Notes under the pieces: model-generated
The model's database searches: none
Seen by the model: only the letters and a program-made list of their open reading frames with translations
What the model was told of the DNA's origin: nothing
In this document: one piece after another, positions 46,265 through 57,718 of the stretch
How the letters are laid out: the number at the start of each line of letters is the position of its first letter
Numbering within the stretch: position 1 is the stretch's first letter
Assembly: GCF_007743815.1 (NCBI RefSeq)
Contig: NZ_CP036265.1
Span: forward strand, 4,657,823 to 4,721,822
Source: Alienimonas californiensis
GTDB lineage: Bacteria; Planctomycetota; Planctomycetia; Planctomycetales; Planctomycetaceae
Length of the DNA: 64,000 nucleotides
Direction of reading: 5' to 3'
Position numbers and translations under genes: made by a program

Positions 46265-46340
46265 GGAGAGTCAGAGAGAGTCCATGACCCCCTCGCTCGG
46301 GAGTCAGCGGGGAGTCGAAGGAGAGTCAGAGGAGAGTCAG
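46265..46340. repeat. Degenerate GGAGAGTCAG repeats between fliF and fliG
   Basis: About six purine-rich copies of a GGAGAGTCAGA-like unit occur, for example 46265-46274, 46299-46307, 46319-46329 and 46330-46340; the last two are 11-bp tandem copies. On the transcribed (minus) strand they read CTGACTCTCC. They lie just after the fliF stop. They may be a slippage product or an RNA-level element; no function is known. Confidence 0.7.
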
Positions 46341-47959
46341 GCGGCGTTACGCAGCCAGGAGTTGAGGACCGCGGCGACGGCTTCCGGGTCGTGGGCGGCC
46401 AGTTCCGCGACCCGGTCCCGCTGCGATTTGGGCTGGTCGTCGTCCTCCTCGACCTTCCCGTTGGGGCCGATCCGGCCGGCGACGGCGAGTCGGTCGAGGC
46501 GTTCTTCCAGCGCCGCGGGCGGCGCCGGCTCCGGCAGCGTCATGCCCCGGCGGAGCACCAGCAGGCCGACCGCGGCGACCACGCACAGCAGCGCGGTGGA
46601 ACCCCAGCGGGAGACGAGTTCGCCGACGGACTCCGTCCACGGGATCACGAGCGGCGGGACGTCCGGCTCAATGGGCGTGACCGTGGTGACGTGCACCGCG
46701 GTCGCGGGGGAACCGGCGGGGATCAGCGTCGCCACCCGCTCCCGGACCTTCTCCTCCTCGGCGAGGCGAATCGCGTCCACGGCCTGGGCGTACGCCGCTT
46801 TGGAGGCCTCGTCCTCGCCGCGCGTGAGCCCGCGACCGGCGGCGACCGCGTCGTGGTAGCTCTCCGGGATGGAGACCGCGACCCGCACGGCCTCCGGCTT
46901 GGCGGCCCGCAGTTCGCGTTCGCTGGTGGTCCAACTGGGCACCACCCGCATGGCGGAATCCGACTGTTCGTCCCGGGTCTCGGTCAGCGGGCCGCCGACC
47001 GAGACGCTGCCCGGCTGGTTGCTCGCCACGCCCGGCTCCCCCTGCGGGGGCGTCTGGTTCGACGAGCGGTTGCGGGTCGTCTCCGCGGATTCGACCGTCA
47101 CCGTCTGTTTGGAATCCACGGACTGGCGGCGCTCCACCTCCCGGCGGACGGGGTCCAGATCGACCGAGACGTTCACCAACGCGCCCGGGATGTAGGCGAG
47201 CGCCTGGGAGATCGTCTCCCGGTAGCGGCGGGTGTGGGCGGCGACGGCGGCCTGAGTGCGGTCGTCCAGCGGGCCGTTGGCTTCGAACGCGTGCGCGGCG
47301 CCGGTGGACTGATCGAGCACGGTGATGTCCTCCTCCGACAGGTCCGGCACCATCCCGGCGACGGCGCTGCGGATGCTCGCCACCCGCTCCGGGGTCAACG
47401 CCGTCCCGCGGCGGGGCATCAGGCTGACGGTCGCGGCGGTTTTCTTCTCCCGCCGCGGCCACTCGCCGGATTGCTTGACGCTCCAGAGGACGTCCGCCGA
47501 TTCAATGTCCTTCACCGCGGCGAGCGTCTTACGGACCTCCTTGCGGAGGGCGATATTCCGCAGGTCGGCCAACTGTTCACGGGAGGTGAACAGCCCGGAT
47601 TTGTCGAACTGCCGTTCGAACTCGCTGAGCGAATCACCCGGCAGTCGGCCGTCGACCATCAGGGCGGCGTTGTAGGCATCCACCTCGGCGGCGGGGACGA
47701 AGATCCGCTGGCCGTGGGTGCGGAAGTCCGTCAGCCCGGCCTCGATAAGGGCCTGTTCGGCGCTGCGGAGTTCGCTCGAGGCGAACACCTTGCCCCAGGA
47801 GACCGGCGCCTCGTCCCGGGTCCCGATGTTGCCGGACAACAGCAGGGCGAAGCCCGCCATCAGCGCCAGCGGCACGCCGATCAGCGTCCACCGCCCGCTG
47901 GGAGGCAGGTCGCGGGCGAACGCTTTCGCCTTTTCGAAGCTGTCCGACAGGCTGTTCAC
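46337..47959 (-). CDS. fliF: Flagellar MS-ring protein FliF
   Basis: The 540-residue protein has two membrane helices (about 24-44 and 460-480) flanking the ring-building domains. Diagnostic segments are SSELRSAEQALIEAGLTDFR, EFERQFDKSGLFTSREQLAD and RYRETISQALAYIPGALVNV. The C-terminus DPEAVAAVLNSWLRNAA is the FliG-binding peptide. It is the platform for the rest of the motor. Confidence 0.96.
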   Translation of the reverse strand: MNSLSDSFEKAKAFARDLPPSGRWTLIGVPLALMAGFALLLSGNIGTRDEAPVSWGKVFASSELRSAEQALIEAGLTDFRTHGQRIFVPAAEVDAYNAALMVDGRLPGDSLSEFERQFDKSGLFTSREQLADLRNIALRKEVRKTLAAVKDIESADVLWSVKQSGEWPRREKKTAATVSLMPRRGTALTPERVASIRSAVAGMVPDLSEEDITVLDQSTGAAHAFEANGPLDDRTQAAVAAHTRRYRETISQALAYIPGALVNVSVDLDPVRREVERRQSVDSKQTVTVESAETTRNRSSNQTPPQGEPGVASNQPGSVSVGGPLTETRDEQSDSAMRVVPSWTTSERELRAAKPEAVRVAVSIPESYHDAVAAGRGLTRGEDEASKAAYAQAVDAIRLAEEEKVRERVATLIPAGSPATAVHVTTVTPIEPDVPPLVIPWTESVGELVSRWGSTALLCVVAAVGLLVLRRGMTLPEPAPPAALEERLDRLAVAGRIGPNGKVEEDDDQPKSQRDRVAELAAHDPEAVAAVLNSWLRNAA

Positions 47960-48081
47960 GCGATTCGTCGCCCCTTCGGACGGGCGGCCGGGCGGGGAGG
48001 GGCCCAGGTGCTAGCTCAAACCGGCGCGCGAAGGGAACGGCAGAACCGCCGCGCCGGTCGGCGGGGGCGACGCGGGCTGCG

Positions 48082-48423
48082 TCACACCGGGATCGACTGC
48101 AGTTCCTTCCAGCCTTCCAGCAGTTTGTTGCGGACGGAAATCAGCATCCGCAGCGACAGATCGGCCTTTTTCACGGCGGTGAACACCTCCGCCTGCGTCA
48201 CGTTCTCCCCGAGCACCGCCCGGGTGGCGGCGGAGTCGGCGGCCTGGGCGTTGGCGTTCACGCCGTTGACCGCGTCCGCCAGCATCGCGGCGAAATCAGG
48301 CCCGGCGGCGGGCGCGACGGAACGGCCCGGCGACATGCCGGCGCCGATCCCGCCGGCGGGGGAGAGCCCGTAGGTCGACGTTCCGGGAAACGTCGGCGGC
48401 GGGGCGAGGGTGAGGGCGTTCAT
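48082..48423 (-). CDS. fliE: Flagellar hook-basal body protein FliE
   Basis: The 113-residue product has the FliE C-terminal pattern ENVTQAEVFTAVKKADLSLR, MLISVRNKLLEGWKELQSIP. FliE links the MS ring to the rod. ATG at 48423 overlaps the flgC stop (TGATG), giving the standard flgB-flgC-fliE order. Confidence 0.95.
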   Translation of the reverse strand: MNALTLAPPPTFPGTSTYGLSPAGGIGAGMSPGRSVAPAAGPDFAAMLADAVNGVNANAQAADSAATRAVLGENVTQAEVFTAVKKADLSLRMLISVRNKLLEGWKELQSIPV

Positions 48424-48857
48424 CAGCCGAGGATCCTCAGGCTCTGTTCGGCGAGCTGTTTGCTCAGTTCCACCGCGGTCACGTTCGCCTCGTAGGCGCG
48501 GGCGGCCTCGACCGCGTTGACGAATTCGCTCGTGAGATCCACGTTCGGCAGCATCAGCATGCCGTCGGGTCCGGCGTCGGGGTGGCCGGGGGCGTGCACC
48601 GCCCGCAGCGGCGTGGTCTCGTCCGTCTTCACCTCGAACTGCACCCCGGTGGCCGTCCGCGCGCCGGCCTGGGCGGAGCCGTCGCCGGCGAATCCCATGT
48701 CCGCCGCGGCGAACTGGACGAACCGCCGCCGGAACGGCTCCGCCTCGCCGGCCTCGTTGCGGGTGGAATTGGCGTTCGCCACGTTCCCCGCGATCGTGTC
48801 CAGCCGCGCCCGCTGCGCGACCAGAGCGGTGGTAGAGACGTCGAAGGCTTGGAACAT
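48423..48857 (-). CDS. flgC: Flagellar proximal rod protein FlgC
   Basis: The 144-residue protein begins with MFQAFDVSTTALVAQRARLD, carries the rod signature TIAGNVANANSTRNEAGEAE and ends with the helix FVNAVEAARAYEANVTAVEL. This is standard FlgC length and layout. Confidence 0.96.
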   Translation of the reverse strand: MFQAFDVSTTALVAQRARLDTIAGNVANANSTRNEAGEAEPFRRRFVQFAAADMGFAGDGSAQAGARTATGVQFEVKTDETTPLRAVHAPGHPDAGPDGMLMLPNVDLTSEFVNAVEAARAYEANVTAVELSKQLAEQSLRILG

Positions 48858-48971
48858 TTCGGATTTCGGATCGGGGAGGTCGGACAGGGGGCGGACGGGA
48901 CCTTCGGACGAGGGGCGGCCGGACCGGACGACTCACGTCCCGACGTCCGAGATCCGCCGTCCCACACGGAA

Positions 48972-49400
48972 TCACGCCCGTTCGGTGATGGCGGCCTGGA
49001 GCATCGCCATCTGGGCGCCCATCAGCTGGATCGCGGCCTGCCGCTGCATCGCGTTGCGGGTGAGGGCGAGAGCCTCGCGCTCGATGCTGCGCGGGGCGCC
49101 GTCGTGAAACACGAGATCGCCGCCCGGCCGATCGACCGCGGTCAGCAGTTCGTCCGGCACCCCGCCGGCGAGCGGGTCGCGGGGCGCCTCGGTCAGGCTG
49201 GATGCAGCCCCGGGCGTGCGGGCGTGGACGGACTGCCGCAACGCCTCCTGGAAAGCCTGCGGATCGAGGTCCCGCGGGCGGAAGCCGGGCGTGTCGATGT
49301 TCGCCAGGTTGCCCGCCAGCACGTTGTGGCGGACCTCCCCCCACACCGCCTGCCGTTCGAGCAGCGGCATCGAGCCGGCGGACAGCAGGGGATCGAACAT
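48972..49400 (-). CDS. flgB: Flagellar proximal rod protein FlgB
   Basis: The 142-residue product has the FlgB/rod signature HNVLAGNLANIDTPGFRPRD and the C-terminal helix REALALTRNAMQRQAAIQLM. ATG at 49400 gives the usual N-terminus (MFDPLLSAGSMPLLERQAVW). The open frame extends upstream, but that part has no rod similarity. Confidence 0.95.
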   Translation of the reverse strand: MFDPLLSAGSMPLLERQAVWGEVRHNVLAGNLANIDTPGFRPRDLDPQAFQEALRQSVHARTPGAASSLTEAPRDPLAGGVPDELLTAVDRPGGDLVFHDGAPRSIEREALALTRNAMQRQAAIQLMGAQMAMLQAAITERA

Positions 49401-49471
49401 CGGTCGGGGCAGGTCAGACAGGAGGGAGTGAACGAGGGAACGACGGTCGCCGCGGTCAGCCGCCGAAGCGG

Positions 49472-49855
49472 TCAACCGGCGACGTCGAGGCGGCGGGGCG
49501 ACGACGGCGGGTCCGCGGTCCCGCCGTAGGCGCCCTGGGCGGCCGACGCGGAGCCCAGCGCGGACAGTTCGCCGGCCAACTCGTCCCGGCGGGCCGTGGC
49601 GAGGGCGAGGGCTTCGCCGTCCGCCTTCAGCAACGCTTCGATGCGGGCGGTGAGGGACGGCGCCCGCGTCGGCCCGGCCGCCCGCAGCAGGTCCGGCAGA
49701 TCGGCGGCGTCCAGCGCGGACTGCTTCTCGCCCAGCGCCGCGAGCAGCCGATCGTCGTCCCCGGCGGAGAGCGCCTCCGCCTGGACGGCGGTCAGCCGCT
49801 CGAGGCGATCCAGCAACCGTTCCGCGGCGTCGGCGGGGTGGAGGGCGGCAGTCAT
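49472..49855 (-). CDS. FlgN/FliT-like flagellar chaperone (putative)
   Basis: The 127-residue product is mostly helical (AERLLDRLERLTAVQAEALS, DDRLLAALGEKQSALDAADL, SLTARIEALLKADGEALALA). This is the pattern of small FlgN/FliT export chaperones that hold hook-filament junction or cap proteins. The C-terminal 25 residues are unstructured. Its ATG overlaps the stop of the upstream TPR gene (ATGA), and flgB follows. Confidence 0.65.
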   Translation of the reverse strand: MTAALHPADAAERLLDRLERLTAVQAEALSAGDDDRLLAALGEKQSALDAADLPDLLRAAGPTRAPSLTARIEALLKADGEALALATARRDELAGELSALGSASAAQGAYGGTADPPSSPRRLDVAG

Positions 49856-52188
49856 GGGGCGTCCTGGCGGGGGGGAGGCGGGAGGGCGGCGGCGTCCTCG
49901 TCGGCGGCCCGGCGGGCGAGCAGAAACAGGCGATTCCATTCCGCACGGCTCAGCGGCGACCGGCCGGCGGCGAGATCGGAGTCCGGCAGGCGGGCGATCG
50001 TCAGTCGGGCCTGCTCCACGGCCAGCCGACCGCCGACCTCGTCGCCGACCGCGCGACGGGCGGCGGCCAGATCCAGCAGGGCCGCGACGCTGCGGGGGTT
50101 CAGCGGGTCGCGGTCGACCTCCTGCGCGACGGCCACGCCGCCCGCTTCCGTGCGCCCCAACCGGGTGAGGCACTCCGCGGCGCCCAGGCGGGCCAGCCGC
50201 AGACGCACCACGTCCGCCGCCGCGGGCGCCGTGTCCGCGTTCGCCCCCCGCAGTTGGCCGGAGACGGTGCGGAAATCCGCGAGGGCCGCGATGAGGTCGG
50301 CGGCGGCCCGCTCCTGCCGACGCTTCAGGTTCAGGCTGTCGGTCGGGAGGGGCGCCGCGTCCAGCCGCTGCCAGCGGGCGAGGCGGCACCGCGCCCGTTC
50401 CAGCCGGGCACCGACGGCGGCAGGTTCGTTGGGATATCGGGCCAGACATTCGCCCAGCAGGTCGACGGCGTGCGAGAGGCCCGCGTCGGCGGCGTCCCCC
50501 TCCCGGGCGTCGGGGGCGGCGATCGGGGGGGCGGCGGCCAGCGCCCGCCGGGCCGTGAGGTCCGCCCGGGCGAACAGGCTCTCCCGCCACTCGGCCGCGG
50601 CGGGCGTCAGTTCGGTGTCGCTGAGCACCGCCGTCCAGGCGGCGATCGCCCCGTCGGGATCGCCGGCCTCCAGCGCCGCGGAGCCGATCAACACCCGCGC
50701 CGGGGGGGCGGCGGGGTCGGAGGGCAGGTCCTGCACCAGCGATTGCGCCGCGGTGCGGGCGTCGGCGGCCCGGCCGAGATCCATCAGCAGGCGCGCCCGT
50801 TCCAGCCGCAGCCCGCCCGGGTCGGGGTCGCTCACCATCGGAATCTGATCCAGTTCCGCCAGCGCCGCGGCCGGCCGCCCCGCACGGCGGAGATGCCGCA
50901 CCGCGGCGAGGCGGGCAAACCGGCGCAGATCGCGATCCGGCTCCACCGCCGCCCAGGCGGCGTACGCCTCGCCGGCCGCGAAGGCACCGGCGACGTTCGT
51001 CGCGGCGGCGTCCAGCACTTCCGCCTTCAAACGCCGGGCCAGCGGAGCGCCCAGCGCGGATTCCACCGTCTCGCAGAGGGCCACACAGTGCTCCGCCCCC
51101 CGCGGATCGGCCGCGGCGGTTCGCACCGCCTGTTCGCAGGCCTGCCGCAGTTCCGCCCGCAGATCGCCGGCCGTCCCGCCCTGGGCGTCGGCCCCGGCGT
51201 CCACCGCGAGCCTCAGGGCTTCGGACGCCTCTTCGAACCGACCGGCCGCGGTGAGCAACCGCGCCTCGGCCAACCGTGCCGAGAGGCCGTCGGCGGACCG
51301 GGGCGCCAACTCCGCGGCGGCCCGGTAGCGGGCGAGGGCCAACAGGCGATCGCCGGAGGCCTCCTCGACCCGGCCGTGCATGTAGAGCGCGTGGAGGTCC
51401 CCGAGCAGCGGGAACCGCGGGACCGGCGGGAGGGCCGCGCGGGCGGAGGCCATATCGTCCATCAAGAGGGCCAGCCGAACCGCCAGATCGCCCCCGCGGG
51501 CGCCCAGCTGTTGCAGCCCGGCCAACGCGGCGGACGCCGTCGCCGGATCGTTCCGTTCGACGGCGAGCCGGCCGCGGGCGCGCAGCAGGGCGGCGGCGGA
51601 GTCCTGATTGGCCGGTGCCTTGACCGCGGCGAGGCGGGCGGCGGCCTCCTCCAGCGTGTCCGGCCGGCCGTCCCGCACGGCGCTGTCCACCAACCCCTGC
51701 CAGAGCGGCACGGCGCCGGCGGCCTCCGCCCCGTATTCCTCCCGCAACGCCTGGGCGAAGCGGTCGAAGGCCATGGTCGGCCGACCGGCCCGCAACAGGC
51801 TCAGGCCGGAGGCGATCAGCAGCGTGCGGCGGCGGGGCGGGGGAACCCCCTCCCGCTCCGCCCGCACCAGGTACGCCGCGGCGGAGTCGTACTCGCCGCC
51901 CGATTCCGCCGCCCGCCCGAACGCTTCCAGGCCCACGATGTAGGCCGCGGCGCCGGGCACGTGCGGCAGGATCGGCGGCGGGCCGGGCGTGACGCCTTTC
52001 GCCTCCGGCCTGATGAGGGGCAGGGCCAGGGCGGCGGCGCGCCGCCGGGCGGACAGGTCCTCCGCTTCCTCGCCGTCCGTCGGATCGAGCGGCGGGGGGT
52101 GGGCGTCCATCGTCTCCAGCGCTTCCGCCAGACGCTCGGCCGGGGGGCGCACGGTGGGCAGCGCCGCCGACACCGCGTACGCCCCCAC
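49852..52188 (-). CDS. TPR-rich membrane protein at the head of the flagellar cluster
   Basis: At least 778 residues. Repeated helical pairs with TPR character run through the protein (GGEYDSAAAYLVRAEREGVP, AGRPTMAFDRFAQALREEYG, RRAGRPAAALAELDQIPMVS, LEAGDPDGAIAAWTAVLSDT). The first clear start is GTG at 52188. However, the frame remains open upstream and encodes the hydrophobic AATAATWIVLSGAIAVGAYA, a probable membrane anchor cut by that GTG. No ATG, GTG or TTG lies in frame near it; CTG at 52263 is the nearest candidate. The stop overlaps the flgN-like gene. Function unknown; a scaffold or assembly role in the periplasm or cell envelope is inferred. Confidence 0.75.
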   Translation of the reverse strand: MGAYAVSAALPTVRPPAERLAEALETMDAHPPPLDPTDGEEAEDLSARRRAAALALPLIRPEAKGVTPGPPPILPHVPGAAAYIVGLEAFGRAAESGGEYDSAAAYLVRAEREGVPPPRRRTLLIASGLSLLRAGRPTMAFDRFAQALREEYGAEAAGAVPLWQGLVDSAVRDGRPDTLEEAAARLAAVKAPANQDSAAALLRARGRLAVERNDPATASAALAGLQQLGARGGDLAVRLALLMDDMASARAALPPVPRFPLLGDLHALYMHGRVEEASGDRLLALARYRAAAELAPRSADGLSARLAEARLLTAAGRFEEASEALRLAVDAGADAQGGTAGDLRAELRQACEQAVRTAAADPRGAEHCVALCETVESALGAPLARRLKAEVLDAAATNVAGAFAAGEAYAAWAAVEPDRDLRRFARLAAVRHLRRAGRPAAALAELDQIPMVSDPDPGGLRLERARLLMDLGRAADARTAAQSLVQDLPSDPAAPPARVLIGSAALEAGDPDGAIAAWTAVLSDTELTPAAAEWRESLFARADLTARRALAAAPPIAAPDAREGDAADAGLSHAVDLLGECLARYPNEPAAVGARLERARCRLARWQRLDAAPLPTDSLNLKRRQERAAADLIAALADFRTVSGQLRGANADTAPAAADVVRLRLARLGAAECLTRLGRTEAGGVAVAQEVDRDPLNPRSVAALLDLAAARRAVGDEVGGRLAVEQARLTIARLPDSDLAAGRSPLSRAEWNRLFLLARRAADEDAAALPPPPRQDAP

Positions 52189-52425
52189 CGCGATCGCTCC
52201 GGAGAGAACGATCCACGTCGCCGCCGTGGCGGCGCTCGGCGGGCTGGGGCGGGGCAGAGTCAGCGGGGGAGCCCGGCAATCGGGAACGGTCCGAAGCCGG
52301 GTGGTGCTAGCGGTCGGCGGGTCCTTCGGTCAACGGCGATTCGTCGCCGGAGGGCCCCCGGCGCCCCGGCCCGGACCGCCCGACGGCGTTCCTTCGCCCC
52401 TCGGGGGCGGGGGCGCCAATGCAGA
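52189..52425. other. Upstream extension of the TPR gene and short gene-free DNA
   Basis: Positions 52189-52263 on the minus strand extend the TPR reading frame with a membrane segment, so the true start probably lies here. The remainder shows no gene. The flagellar promoter is expected in this gap, but no sigma-factor motif can be assigned. Confidence 0.5.
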
Positions 52426-52458
52426 ACGGCCCCGCTTCCCAGGGGGAAGCGGGGCCGT
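52426..52458 (-). terminator. Strong hairpin terminator after the Cys-rich gene
   Basis: A perfect 15-bp GC-rich stem (52426-52440 with 52444-52458) with a 3-base loop lies 64 bp beyond the stop of the Cys-rich protein gene. The minus-strand tail TTCTGCATT is only moderately T-rich. It separates that gene from the flagellar cluster on the same strand. Confidence 0.75.
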
Positions 52459-52521
52459 CGGAGCGTGACGAGCGAGGGGCGGGCGAGCCGACCCTCAGTC
52501 ATCGGCCTTCAGTCGCCAGGC

Positions 52522-53580
52522 TCAGCGAGCCATGCCGTACAGGTTGCCGCGAACGGCGTTGCTGGTCTGACGACGGAAGCGGCTGGGGAAGTAGGCTTCC
52601 GGGTCGGTCGGCGGAGCCGGCTCGGCCTCGTAGGCCTTCTCGGCGGCCGGGGCCTGCGGAGCGGCGGCCGGAGCGGCCGGGGCCGGGGCGGCGGCCGGAG
52701 CCGGAGCGGCGGCCGGGGCCGGAGCCGGAGCGGCCGGGGCGACGACGGCACGGCCGGCGGCCGGAGCCGGGGCGACGCCGTAGTTCCGCGGGGCGGCGAC
52801 GGTGCCGCAGCTCGAGGCACAGCAGTCGGTCTCGCAGCAATCGCTCTTGTGGCAGCCGAACAGCTTGCCCAGCAGGCCGCCCTTACGGCTGAAGCAGGAC
52901 CCGCCGTCGCAGCAATCGGAGCCGCACGGGGCGGCACAGGTAGCGGTCGGGCAGCAGTCGGTCTCGCAGCAGTCGGTCTTGTGGCAACCGAACAGCTTGC
53001 TCAGCAGGCCGCCCTTGCGGTTGAAGCAGGACCCGCCGTCGCAGCAATCGGAGCCGCAGCAATCGGAGCCGCAGCAATCGGAGCCGCACGGGGCGGCACA
53101 ACCCGGATCGACGCAGCAGCCGTTCCCGAGGCCGTTCCCGCAGGGGGCGGCACAGCCGGGATCGACGCAGCAGCCGTTGCCGCAGGCGTCGCCGCAGGGG
53201 GCGGCACAGCCGGGATCGACGCAGCAGCCGTTCCCGAGGCCATTGCCGCAGGGGGCGGCGCAGGAGGGGTCTTCGCAGCAGTCAGAGGCACAGGCGACGC
53301 CGCAGGGGGCGGCACAGCCGGGATCGACGCAGCACCCGCTGGGGGCACAGCAGCTGGCCGGGGCGCAGCTGGAATCGCAACAGGCCGGCTTGCCGCCGAG
53401 GCAGCCGTAGGAGCCGGGGCTGGCACAGCAGGGCGTGCCGACGGCGGGGGCGCAGCACTCGGGCTGGCAGGCAGAGGTGCAATCGCAGCTCTTCTGGCAG
53501 CCGTGGCTGAAGATGCCGGCATTGGCCGTGGCGGCCATACCGAGCGCGAGCGCCGCACCGAAACAACGGAGCAGAGTCAT
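52522..53580 (-). CDS. Secreted Cys-rich tandem-repeat protein of unknown function
   Basis: The 352-residue protein has a signal peptide (MTLLRCFGAALALGMAATANA). About 60 cysteines follow, mostly as CC pairs. Residues about 80-165 carry near-identical units of the type NGCCVDPGCAAPCG. Two 44-residue repeats follow (SDCCDGGSCFNRKGGLLSKL and its twin, each ending FGCHKxDCCETDCC). An Ala/Pro-rich linker and a basic C-terminus (PSRFRRQTSNAVRGNLYGMA) complete it. An AAGGA ribosome site lies eight bases before the ATG. Extensive disulfides suggest a cell-surface or wall structural protein, or metal binding. I know no named family for it. Confidence 0.85.
   Translation of the reverse strand: MTLLRCFGAALALGMAATANAGIFSHGCQKSCDCTSACQPECCAPAVGTPCCASPGSYGCLGGKPACCDSSCAPASCCAPSGCCVDPGCAAPCGVACASDCCEDPSCAAPCGNGLGNGCCVDPGCAAPCGDACGNGCCVDPGCAAPCGNGLGNGCCVDPGCAAPCGSDCCGSDCCGSDCCDGGSCFNRKGGLLSKLFGCHKTDCCETDCCPTATCAAPCGSDCCDGGSCFSRKGGLLGKLFGCHKSDCCETDCCASSCGTVAAPRNYGVAPAPAAGRAVVAPAAPAPAPAAAPAPAAAPAPAAPAAAPQAPAAEKAYEAEPAPPTDPEAYFPSRFRRQTSNAVRGNLYGMAR
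52823..53340. repeat. Tandem DNA repeats encoding the Cys-rich units
   Basis: Two copies of a 132-bp unit (starting 52823 and 52955) and about five copies of a 54-57-bp unit (about 53085-53340) lie head to tail within the gene. The short unit has the core GGGGCGGCACAGCCGGGATC on the plus strand. Copies differ by few bases, which points to recent or homogenised duplication. Confidence 0.85.
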
Positions 53581-54035
53581 TCGAAGGGTCCTTCCCTGGG
53601 AAGTTGAGCCCGCGCCGTCTCCGTCCCCGGCCCGACGAACCGCCCCGCCCGCCCGCGTTCTGCGGGACAGATTGCGGGGGACGCGGTCGGCCGGCGAAAC
53701 CCCGGGTCGAGTTCCGCCGGAACGGCCGGCGAACCGTTCCCGGGTGGGGGGACGGTCGCGTCGGCGGATTCGGCTTCACCCGGTGGGCCGGGGGGGGAGG
53801 TGGTGGCGCTGGGGGTTAGTTGAACTGCGGGGCGATTCCATCGCCCCGCCCCCCGAATGCGGGTCCGGGGTGACGGATGAATCGGCGGCGCCGTTCGCCC
53901 CTCTTGAAGCGGTCCGACCGTTCAGGGACGGGTTCGACGGAAAGACCCGCATTCATCGCTCACGAAACATTCGCCGACGCCGATTCTCCAGCGCCCTCCC
54001 CGGGCCGCGTTTCCACGGCCCCCGCCTCCCTCCCG
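53581..54035. other. Gene-free stretch between the Cys-rich and PVC cytochrome genes
   Basis: No supported gene or RNA is present. It carries the leader of the Cys-rich gene at its left end (ribosome site GGGAAGGACCC) and the 3' flank of the PVC gene at its right end. Confidence 0.4.
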
Positions 54036-57614
<3,579 letters not shown>

Positions 57615-57718
57615 GTCGGCGAGAGGATCGCGAGGCAGGTCGAGTGGGCGGGAGCGGCAGTATAAGCCCGATGCCAGATCAATCGCTCGTCTCCGATCCG
57701 TCCGGGGACCGCTGGGCA

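Noticed and set aside
49401-49946. An N-terminal extension of FlgB by 182 residues
   Set aside because: The extension is out-of-frame shadow of the flgN-like gene; FlgB of normal length starts at 49400.
49472-52279. A 935-codon frame covering the TPR and flgN-like genes
   Set aside because: Only its last 127 codons (from 49855) are protein-like; the rest is the shadow of the TPR gene.
52522-53580. Tandem repeats read as a CRISPR array
   Set aside because: Units are contiguous, in frame and encode a Cys-rich protein; there are no unique spacers and no cas genes.
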